Part shown: in pieces, positions 33,905 through 44,400 of the stretch
How the letters are laid out: each line of letters begins with the position of its first letter
Numbering within the stretch: the stretch's first letter is position 1
DNA from: Cyclospora cayetanensis
Taxonomy: Eukaryota > Apicomplexa > Conoidasida > Eucoccidiorida > Eimeriidae
NCBI RefSeq assembly: GCF_002999335.1
Contig: NW_020312191.1
Location: 1 to 49,051 of the forward strand
DNA length: 49,051 nt
Direction: 5' to 3'
The notes under the pieces: generated by a model
Told to the model about the DNA's origin: nothing
Database searches by the model: none
What the model saw: the letters and a program-made list of their open reading frames with translations, nothing else
Made by a program: the position numbers and the translations under genes

Positions 33905-36367
33905 CGGCGGAATTTGCGTTCTCTGTACGACTATATGTAGTTGGCCGTTGGCGGGGAGGCTTTGCTGCTCGCCTCTTGCCGCCGCCTTCTCGCGCGTTGC
34001 AGCCTCGATGTGGATCCTGCCGTGTGGATCGATATGTCGGCTTTAGCCCTGCTTCCAGTGCGTTTTTCTACGGACGCTTCGCCTAGATATCTGTGCCGTA
34101 ACTTGCCCTAAGGTAGCCACTTAATTAGTAGGCTTGTCCAGTATGCATGGTGCATCGCTAGGACGAGTAGAGGGCTAGTCGAGTGCGAACAGAGAAGGAG
34201 GGAAGATGCAAGGTGGCAAAGGCCCATGCACGTGGGGGAGCTGCGACAACCGCTCTTCAGGGCTTGCCTTCGGTAGCGGTGGCTGCTCTCAGAGGCGACA
34301 CTCCCTTCGAGTAGTACCTATCTGCATGCACCAACTGTAGCTCAAGTGGGGAGTACAGAAAGCTGCACTGAGGGGGATCGATGCTTGGCGGGAACCGGTT
34401 GGTTGCTTTGGCGCAAGCAAAGCGAGGCTCCTTGGAATTGCGGCCACATGGAGGCTTCCCTAACAGTCGTTGTACTTCATGCCATGCCAGCTCGCTAGCC
34501 AGCGTATCACTGAGCCTGGAGAGATTCTGCAGACGCGATCAATAAGAGCTAGACAGACCATCGTCCCTGTGGATTTAGCAACTCTACAGGACAGTGTTGT
34601 CACGCGGTGCTGCAGGGGAGCTGGAGGGGCCTCCGAAGCTTTGAGGCGCACCCACCCACCCACCACCATCTACGCTACAATAGAAGCCACTACGGCCTTC
34701 CTGGAAGCATTTGATTTGCCGCCAGCACGTTCTGCAACGTATGGTATGTGCATAGGAGAGCTTCTCAGAAGACGCCGTTGTAGCCAACAAGGGCCCTTCC
34801 CGTATTTGCCCAGCCGAATTCAGCGAGGAGCACCCAGACAAGCAAATCCTGCACAGAATACTTGTAGGCCCCAAAAGCCATCTTCGCATCCCCTGAAACT
34901 GGCGATCGGACCATCTCGAGATATCCCGAGTGGGTTTCGCGAGCTGCTCCGGTGCCTCTCCTGGAAGGCATGTGTAATGCGCTTCGCGGAAGTGTGGTAT
35001 GAGGAAGCAACTCAATTTTACGACTGCATGCCGAGGCACTACGTTTGACTGCAACTTCTTTATAAAGCAAATGGGGACAGCGGAATATCCGCTAGTGCTC
35101 TCGTGCATGGACCTAAATAGACCGGAAAAGGAGCTGCCTGCCTCTATACTGCCAAAAGATGCACATGGGGATGTGCAGAACTGCGGGAAGTGTTGAAGTC
35201 TTTCCATAAGCCGCATCTACAAGAAAAAAACAACGCGCGCTTAAACCCTAAGAAGCCCCTGCAACTTTACCAACAAGAGCATGCATAGTGCCGAAAAGCT
35301 GCGCTTCCAGCATTCCTTCTTCTGGAGTGTCTGGGCCTCTGAGGGATCATGTGTGCAGTGGTAAGACCACGCTATTGCGCTTGCTGCTCTGGATTCTTGG
35401 CCCCTTGCAGACGACCTCAGCCTGTGAAGGTAGCGTTTCAGATCCTTCCAGAGGCAGCTTATATCACTTCTTCTGAGGCCGCCACAAGGTGTGACCTCTA
35501 GCCCCCAAACTAGGCGAAAACTATAAACAAAATCTATGAAATGTCCCTTCCGTTCGATCTCCCTACTCACCAGCCTTGCCGCTCTCACCTCACACGGATG
35601 CTGCATTAGGGGAGAGAACTAGGACAGGTGGGGTGCGCGTGGTTGCAACTTTCGAATACTCCGAGCAGGCATTCGCACGCGGTTTTTCATGATAACTCCA
35701 CGTTTATGCACGCTGCGTGCTTTCCGATGCTATGAAACTTCATATATGCCATACTTTGGGGTTACGGAGGTCTAATGCGCAGCCTAGTGTACCCGCTGTA
35801 TTAAGGGACAACCCCTGCTCATTAGCAGTATCTCTATCACCAGTTGTGTTTTTGAAAGCGTTGCACACGAATCGACTGATCAGCTTGCCAGTTCGCACAT
35901 GCGCCTCGCTGCAAGTCCCTGAGGATCCCCTATAGCGAAAAGCATGTATTTTTACTAAAACGTGGAGAACTAAAAGATGGCTAAAGGACTTAGCTTCAAG
36001 ATTCTATAGGTGTGTCTCACCCTCTGCGCGCAAAGTGAGCCAACGAGCACGCAGGAACTGTGAGGCCGTTCCGTGAGGATGGTGGGTCAAAGAGGCGAAG
36101 ATACGCACGCAAAGGGCCTACCTAAAGCATCAGCCTATTGAAGAAACCAGCCACGGAAAAGGGATATCCTGTTGCGTACCCTGGCGGCGTTGTCAACGGA
36201 ATGCAACTCAGCCTGCATGGCTAGCCTGTGAGTTTGCAGCTTTTGACAGGTTGCAAGGTTGCTGGTGTCTCTAGCGCAGACGAACGCGAGCTAGCCGTTG
36301 TACTGTGCTGCTCAGCTTCCGATGTCGCCTCGACCATGCCGAGCATGCTTGTTGTTGAGGGCATCGC
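33905..36367. other. mostly gene-free block
   Basis: No gene is supported. Two overlapping frames on opposite strands (34470-35048 + and 34584-35216 -) are both open for about 190-210 codons but have no domain, no CAG tract and no splice context. Composition changes sharply at 33905 from CAG-rich to mixed. A possible rRNA-derived fragment lies at 34090-34165. Frames at 36228-36440 and 36630-36780 (after CTCTTTGCAG at 36629) could be untranslated or 5' exons of the downstream GDPD-like gene, but cannot be joined. Confidence 0.4.
34090..34165 (+). other. possible nuclear copy of a mitochondrial LSU rRNA fragment
   Basis: GCCGTAACTTGCCCTAAGGTAGC at 34094-34116 contains the near-universal large-subunit rRNA core CCTAAGGTAGC preceded by GTAACT. 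It is followed by ACTTAATTAG and, after about 20 bases, GTATGCATGG, which parallels the CACTTGTT...GTATGAATGG order of mitochondrial LSU rRNA. Apicomplexan mitochondrial rRNAs are short fragments, and coccidian nuclear genomes carry many mitochondrial insertions. The match is short and was judged by eye. Confidence 0.3.
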
Positions 36368-36411
36368 GGGGGGCCCCCTCCCTGGCGGTGGGGGGCCCCT
36401 CCATGATCATG
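36368..36411. repeat. cluster of three G/C palindromes
   Basis: Three GGGGGGCCCCC-type blocks, each 10-12 bases, in 45 bases, the last two flanking CCATGATCATGG (itself palindromic). This is the densest cluster of a motif that recurs through the window. Confidence 0.85.
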
Positions 36412-36945
36412 GGGGCCCCCGACAGATAGGTGGCTTTTGAGGAATGCCCGCTACTGAGTGTGTGTATCCTACTTTTCCATACTTTTCCCGTATTCCTTTT
36501 ATGTAAGTTTGATATAGTGGTTTGATTTTTCCGGTGTGTACGCTGATAGCTCGCGGAAAGGCTTCGTCTGTCGTGCGTGCGTGGCTGCGAGCCGTCTGCT
36601 GCAGACCAACACACGCTTCTCTTTGCAGGTGTGGCGGCGGATACAAGAAGTGTTTGCACACTGCCATCCGTTGCTGCCCGTTCAAAGGTACAAAGCAGTG
36701 TATTCTACCCTCAAGCTGCCGACGCAACCCCACCAGCACCACCATCACCAGCATGAGCGCTGTCTGGACATTTCGGCAGTAGCTTGTGGCATGGATTACG
36801 CGCCTAGAGGCGCACGGAAGCGAGCACCTCCAGCTGTTGCTGCTGAGGGGGCTGCAGCAGGCAGCACACACGATCACGCTGGTAGCAGGCGCACCGGTGA
36901 CAGCTAAAAGTAGGGCAGCGGAACCGCTCTATTCGGGTGCTTTAA

Positions 36946-39900
36946 ATGGCTCACCAGCTTCTGCCTCCCCAGGATCTTTCGTCTGCAGCTGATTTGCGCC
37001 GCAGTGGATGGGCCCCACCCCCTGCCATCGCGGGCACGTTGCAGCGGCAGCGACAGCAGCAGCAGCAGCAGCTCCTGCTGCAGCAGCGGCATCAGTCTCT
37101 CCACTGGGCACTGCGCGCAATCCTCTGGTGGTATGAGCTGCCTCTTTGTCGCCGAAGGCAGCGGGAAGAGCAGCATTTGGAGCAGCAGCAAGAACGCCAG
37201 TGCTCATGGCTCGGGTGTGCGAGGTGGAGCCGCCTATGGCTTGCCGCAGACTGTCTGCTGTTGCTGCTTGTTTCTTGTACCCTCCTTGCGGCAACCCTGT
37301 TTGGATGGTGTTGGCTAGGAGAGTATCGCTCTCTTCAGCGCTACGTTTACGAGGCGTCGGGCATACCGCTGAGAGCAAGTCCACGGGGAGTGTTGACGCT
37401 GCTCGTGATGCTGACGCTGCATGCGTTTTTTCTGCTAGGCAGCCACTTGGTGCTGCGGTCTATGGGCATGCTCCCTCAACTTGCAAACGTGCACGAGGCT
37501 TTTCTGGCGATAGTGGGGGCTGCAGCTGCTGCTGCAGGGGCCTTGGTGGCTGAGCTCTCTCCCCGGCACTATGCAGGATTCACCATGTGGCTGCAACTCT
37601 ACTTGCCCCTGTTTCATGGAGCACTCACACCCGTGGCTTCCGTTGCGTTGTGCTGCATTTTGCGGCGAGCACAGTCTGTGCTGCAAGCCGCAGGCTCACA
37701 AGCTCCTACAGGAGCCTCAGATGAGGAGGTGCCTGTTGCGCAAGGCGTCCCTCTGCTGATTTGTGGGGAGGATTCTTCAGCAGAAGGCGCTGCAGCCGAT
37801 GCCGATCGCGACTATAGCGGCACGTCACAGCCAGCAGCGACGGCAGCTGCAGCTGCACCTCTGCCAGTCTTCGGCTCCGTTGTTGTAAGGGAGAGGCCTC
37901 CGTCTTTGCAGATGCGGCCTTTGCCCTTCAGCAGAAGTAGCGGAGAAAACGGAGCCACCAGAGGCAGGCAGGGGCGAAGGCGGCTTTCTCTATCGTGCAT
38001 CCGAGTGTGGGCAGTCATTCTCTTATCAGTGTGTCTCTGGCTGCTGCTGCTGGTGTTCCCCTTCCTTGGTCCTGGTGCGTTCGGTTCCCCTTGCGTCTTT
38101 TCCCGCCCTCCTCCGCTGAACAGCACGCGAAACCTCGCGAAAAAAATCCACAACACCAGCACGCCACACCCCACCTCACCCTCCAACCCCACCCTTATCA
38201 CCACCCCTCCCGCTGAAAGCGTACTTGGTCAGGCCAGCAGCCACTCCAAGGGCCCTCACGCTGCGCCTCAAGGCGCAGCAGCAGCAGCAGCAGCACACTT
38301 TGAGGCGTTGCAGCAGCGGCAGCTCCCCCTCGACTCACACGCCGTCGCTGCACCCGTGCCAGAATCGCTTCTTCTTGCCGCCCTCGCTGAGACAGAATTG
38401 GCTAAAGTCGCGTTTGAAGCATTGCCGCCATCCACTTCTCGGAGACAGCAGTCTGCTGACGCTCACGGGGCAAACCCTCTGCCAGCAGCCGCATTGGAGG
38501 CGCAGACACACGCTGCGGCTTCGCAGGAGGAGACACCTGAAGACGCGTGCACAGGTGCACCGTGGCTTCCCCCTCGACCTCTGGTATTTGGAAGGAGGGG
38601 CACACCCTTGAGATCTCCAGAAAACACCCTGTACGCCTTACGTTTCTGCCGTGTTCGCTGCTTTGCCGAGTAGGCCTCTTGCTGCTGTTCGTTGCGAACT
38701 ATGAGGCACCACTTGTCGTGGATGCCGTCTTGTCAATGTGGCCTTAGGGAGTCATTCCAAGCTGCAAAAGAGGCGGGTGCAGTCGGCTTTTCCGCCGACG
38801 TCCACATCACGGCGAACCATGTGCCGTTTTTGTTTGTAAGATGCTACGCTACCAAGGCGCCTCCGGCTATAAACAGCTGCTGCTTCGCTGCTCGCGCGGC
38901 TGCTGCATTGTTGGTCCTCGCGCTGATATCGGCTCGGGTTGCTGTACTGTGCACACAAGCAATTGGCAGCTGCTCCCCCCTTAACGACCTTCGCGATTGC
39001 TGTTAGAAGGACTAGGCTGTCCTTTGAGTCCTCTGCAGCGGATGCCGCCGCAGAAATCTCAGCGAACTGCTTGTCATGCGCTAAATGGGGGGTGTTGTTT
39101 GAATGGTGCTGCAGCGCGACAGCACCTTCTTGCGGATGACAGACGCTTCCCGTGTATTTCCAGCCGCAGCCATCTCGCCGGTGGAGCTCTTTGCGTGGAT
39201 AGATATTGCTGCACTGGGTCCGGGGGCTTGGTGGCTCGAGGTGACCTTCCGTGGCGTTGCATTTGTTGCTGGTCATGTCTTTGGGCTAGCATGAATCTAA
39301 GCGCGCATTTCGCTGGCGAATTCTTCACGGAAGCCGCGTGTGGTGCTGCGTGTGGAGTGTGTGGGTGTGGGTGTGTTTTTTTCTCTGGGTTGCTGCTGCA
39401 GCGTGATATATACGGAACGGTCTCATCTATTGACCAAAAAATGCGCGATGCTATTGCTCAAGCGCGTGCGTGATTCTAGGAGCATGGCATGTGGAGAGGA
39501 GGGAAAGGGGAGGCTAGAAAGAGGATTTGCAGCCGCAGAATGAGAAGCAGGATCCCTCGTGTCAGCCTTGGCAGCCTTACGAACAGGTCGAGCAGATTGC
39601 GGCGCTGTGTCACGTGTGTGTATGTGGGTATGCCTCCGTGCGAAATGTGGCTCAGGCATCGCGCGCTTGAGCGACCTTCTGGCGCTCGCTGTTTCGTGGA
39701 AGTCGCCTATTCTGGTGTCTGTACAGTGCCCCCCTTGCTCTCTCAATGCATTCGATTGTGGAGATAGCTGTCCTCTCCTCATTTTTGACGCCGTGAAGAA
39801 GGCAAAGGCAGAGCAGTTCCTCTGGTGGCAAGGCGCAATGCGGTAAAACGCAGCTTTTGTACATGCGCTGTTGTGAGGCTGCGATTCGCGCTGCTGGTCG

Positions 39901-41443
39901 AACTGAGGGGAAGGAAGGGCATGGACGGTTTGTGCCAGTTATAAATGTGTGCTTGGCGATGTTTCTGCCACTTCTTCAGCCCAGTAGACTCTGCTGCCAC
40001 GGAATTGCTGCCCTTCCTGCTGTATCGCGGTGGGCCTCGTTATGCATCCGAGGTTTCTTTGTATGCGCATGCGCGACACTCCTCCCGTGTGTGGCTGCAG
40101 AGATGAAGTGCGGCGGTCGTTGCCGCTAGCCAGGCTGGTGACGGAGATCGATGCCGCTTTTGAAGACGACCCCATGCACAGTTAGCCGTTTTCTAACTGC
40201 TCTTGTCCATGCCGCCGCTTTGCCACTGCTGCGTTTCTGCCGCTCGTCCGGTGTATAGTTGCCTGCCGCTTTTGCAAGTCGGCGCAATCGAAAACAGCGG
40301 GAACTTGTGGGGGGAAGGGGAGAGAAAACTGCGCATGATCTATTCGGAGGCTCCCACTCGATTTCTGCACCGACCATGTCGGTGTTTTGCCGTGACGACT
40401 GCTGTTGTGTTGCGAGCGCCACAGTGACCGACATTGTGAGTGCTCCGTGGACTGACTTAGAGGCGTCTCGTGTGCGAGCTCTCGCAGAGAAAGGTGCGCA
40501 CTCGACACGAGAGAGCAGCAGCAAGAGCAGCAGCAGCAGCAGCAGCAGCCGTAGTACTAGTAATAGCAACGGGAGGAGAGGCACGAACACGCTTTCGCGC
40601 ACCGTCCGTGTGATTTCAAGTGCCTGTGCGCGGGCCTGGCACTGCTCATATTGATGGGGATGCGCCATTGCTGCTTTTGTGGCTGCTAGTGCTACTGCTG
40701 CTGCTGCTGCTGCTGCAGGATACCATGTACACTGCGCGTCCGCTCCTTCCGCCTGGCAGTATTCTTACTTGTGGTGTAGCGGAGTTCACACAGTTGGCTC
40801 GGACGACCCGGGCATGCTTGCTCAGCTCTCTCGGCCTCTTTATCATATGACATGGTCTCAATACTTCGGTACGAATACACAGGCTACTGTCTCTATGCTC
40901 GGAATGTAGCATTGCGCCTGTCTTTTGTTGTCGCGGCATGCAATCCTGTCGCTGGCTTCTCCCCCTCTGCATCACCGCGACTTGGCTGGCAATACATAGA
41001 GCAGCTCGATATCTCTATGGAAACGCATGTATCTTACTGCTTCCCCTCCGGTGCATCCTTTTGTCCTCTCCTCACGCTTCCTTTATCCCATCGCAGCTCA
41101 AGTGTCGCACTGTATGCCTGTAGGGTGTGTTTTCGCGCTGCCTCTGGTGCTTGCCTTCTGTTGCACGTTGGCTCCGTATCCGCTACTGCATGCGCCGTCT
41201 CTGCCTCATGTGTGTGTATGTTTGCCTCGTTGCCCGTCCGGCCACGCTCGCTGTATGCGAATGGCTATGCGCAGCAGATTCCCGTGTCTGTTTCCAGAGA
41301 GCTTGCGGGTGTTCGCTGTGGGTGCTGTTGCTGCCGCAGTCACGATTATCGGCATTGACGTTATTTGCGCTGCCGTTGTCGTGGGGTTCATGCTTTGGCT
41401 TCTGTGCTGTTGGCGGTCTCGTTTCGCCGTAACACCGGAGTAA
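36946..41443 (+). CDS. multi-pass membrane GDPD-fold protein, probably catalytically inactive
   Basis: Ten exons sum to 933 residues in phase: 36946-38630, 38748-38835, 39115-39240, 39402-39465, 39656-39842, 39980-40060, 40101-40180, 40425-40619 (or 40625), 40719-40868 and 41298-41443. The N-terminal half has about six hydrophobic helices (about residues 95-121, 148-170, 183-205, 211-245, 350-376), as in membrane-anchored glycerophosphodiester phosphodiesterases. A GDPD domain starts near residue 545: VFGRRGTPLRSPENT, then LESFQAAKEAGAVGFSADVH, VPFLF/RDSTFLRMTD, ARLSDLLALAVSWKSPILVS and VHTVGSDDPGMLAQL. A C-terminal helix (AAAVTIIGIDVICAAVVVGF) ends the protein. The family signature HR, EN, ExD, HD, ExK reads here as RR, EN, SxD, RD and SxQ, so both catalytic His and two metal-ligand Glu are gone. 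The 40-nt intron 40061-40100 and the 40869-41297 junction are the weakest joins. Active GDPDs cleave glycerophosphodiesters to glycerol-3-phosphate; this one probably does not. Confidence 0.85.
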
Positions 41444-44400
41444 TGTTGTAGCGGGCTAAAATACACTTGGATACTTTCTACCTCATATTTAACAACACGT
41501 TGGCAAAGTATAAGCTGGTGGGTTTGTAGTATCTCTTATCTATTGCGCAATCCTGAAAGCTCGGTACAATAAGACGCAGTCCTTTTTGCGTGTACGCTAA
41601 ACGCATTGTGCAACTATCTCTGAATGGACAAAGCACTCTAGAGGGTGCATCTATTAGCACTATCTGTCCCTCTTTCCTCATGTAGGGACCTCTGACGAGC
41701 GCAGGTAGGGGAAGGCGGGAACAGTTTTTGTAAAGCAATTTTTAACTTCCTGTTTAGCTGGTATTGAGCTTGGAGTTTAGTGTATCTACGGCGACCTTGG
41801 ATGAAATCCTGCACTTGCAACTATCGCATTGTTGGATGCAGCTTCTCCCGCCCATCCACCGGCTATGGATGGAGCGGGATGTACGGTTTCCCTACGATAG
41901 TTGCCGCTGAGGTCATATGGTAACAGTCATCTGGTTTGCTAAGGTAAAAGTCTTCTTTTAAATGGTAGTGGCATTAGACGGTGGCACAAGGCCCTTTAGG
42001 GCACTGGAGGCTGGCCTGCAAGCCTATATGAACTTAGTAGCCGTTCAGCTGATAGAGAGGCGTGATTTGCCAGCCTGTAGTACGTGCATGGATGTGTAGA
42101 TGAGGTAAAGCCGGCCGGAAAGCTATGATGTCCGCAAGGATTTATTTGAAGTTTTCACCAGCCTTTGTACTTTCAAGCAAAGAGAAACAAGTACTCTCTG
42201 TAATATTAATCCGAAATAATGCCCAGCACAATTCAAGCTTTAAAACACGTCCTGACTCATCGGGTCATGCCGAGACTAGCAAAACGGCAACCTTTGGAAC
42301 TATACAGCAGGTTGAAGAGATAAAAAAACTAATAGGGGAATTTATCAATTTATTGGCATAGCGGTAAACGTTTTTTGGCTTGCAAAAGCCACAGCTTAGG
42401 CGAGCACTTACTTTCTCAGTGGCTAAGTCTACCTGAATTGACATGTCAGGTTGAGCAGTAAAGCAGCAATTAAACAAGTGACCCATGGGACTTCCGCAAA
42501 CGATGGACAACCTGAGGTTTCAGGAACAAATAGGTGCGAATCCTGTGTCTCTGGTTGAGAAGGGAGCGCCATATCAGGATTAATAAGCTTTGAGTGTCTG
42601 GGCTGTATTCGGCCCTATCCCTACACTCTGTGGTGAGTAAGGACGAAAGCCAGAGGGAACTCGCACACCTAAGCAGTCTCCAAACCGCCTCCCAGCAACG
42701 TCATTTTTATGTGGAAGATTAGGTCGTATAATCCGAAACTGCAAGTGCATGCCAAGCCAAGAACTTGATCAACGGAACTGGCTCCAGCGATTGCAGACTG
42801 CAGGGAAACGCAATTCCTCTCATTAAGCTGCTGTGCAGGGACAGCAGCTACAGAAAATCGCGCCGAAATTAGAGATCCGCCGAAGGCTCATTTTACGTCA
42901 ACCCTAATCCACATGAATTAGATTAGAATTGCTGGCGCTATCTGATACTGGATGTGAAACGGAGCTGCTACGCGAGGAAATGGCACAAATTTGCAGTCTG
43001 CTTGTTCACTCGAGCGCAGTCTCCAAGCTCAAGCTTTGCTGACGGGAGGCAAAACTCAAGAAGAAAAACGAAACCGTGTCAGGTTAATGCTACTTTCAAT
43101 CTGAATCGGGCTCTATCCGCACAGTTTGTGCCTTCTATGTTGGACTGGTGCAGCAGGAAGTAGTCCTAGGTGTCCCATCGATGACCCAATGGAAGGCGCA
43201 CATGCGTACAGAGCAACACGTGTGGAGGTTTGTGTGCCGGGAAGCGCTACGAGATATCAGCGTTTGGTCTCTTCAATAACGCGAATATCATTTGCAGTCA
43301 GCGAGGTAGAGCCGCTTTCTCAACAAGCGGTGGCAGAGCCTTCCTGCGAGGGGCCTAGCAGCGCAATAAGAGAAGAGGGTTCTAACGATGCATCCCGTCT
43401 TGTGACCTTGCTGCTGGTTCTTTACAGAAAGTCGCAGCTGGCATTTTAGCCGAGAAATGGGCGGAATGAGCATAAAAGAAAAAAGCATTCTCGGATGTGC
43501 TTAGTGACGAGCGGCCACCAGGTGGCCTACCTGCTAGTCGTTTAGTGCACCATAGTGAGCTATTGTTGACTCGGCCCCAGGCTGTGTTCCAATGTTAACA
43601 AGCCAGCATAGCATAAAGAAGAGATTGAGGTGTACGGGGCTTATTCTCTGAAAACGGCGAAGTGCAGAAATCGACCTAGGCTTTGGGCATAATCTGGTGT
43701 TGGCCCCGAAAACCGACGGAAGGTGGAGTGTTTGCGTTTCGCTTTGGGCCCTTGAACAAGATCAGTGTGAAGGAATTCCCGGTAGCTCACGTTTGCTAAT
43801 TACGTGACCAGCTTTGTAGCAATTACACGGATTAACAGTTTACTCGACACGTGCCTCCACGGACGCCTTATCACCAATTCCCAGTCCCCCTAATAAAGCC
43901 ACAAAACGGAGTTTCACCCTTGCTTTTGCGGAGTCGGGGTACAGCTGTTTGCTCATTGAACATGCGATTGCCTCAGCTGGACTGCAGACACTAGTAAAGC
44001 GGCATTTTATGACCATATCAATGGGTTTAGATGGCTATCTCCATGGACAATGTTTCAGTACTTGATCGAAGCGTCTAATTACCTACAGCGACTACGGCAT
44101 GCACTTCGGCTGATGCACAAGTGCCATTTATAATGTGGAGGCTGGCAAGGGATTGCTTACATAGAAATCATTTTGCTTCTGGGTTTCCGATTCGTGGCTG
44201 CAGGCATTCAGCCAGATACGGCGAAAATTGAAGCAAGGAAGGCGTGGCCTTTGCCTTAGTGCATGGGAATGGGTATTGCAAAGTAATCATGTATTACATC
44301 TTATTAATAGCATTATATAACTGAATTTGCTCTACAGGCTGCTTCTTTTCCAGGGACAGGGGAGGTTGATGCCGCACCAAGGACGCTTACCCACCTCCTT

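Noticed and set aside
34470..35216. Two overlapping opposite-strand frames of about 190-210 codons
   Set aside because: Both are open over the same DNA and neither shows a recognisable motif or the local coding bias.
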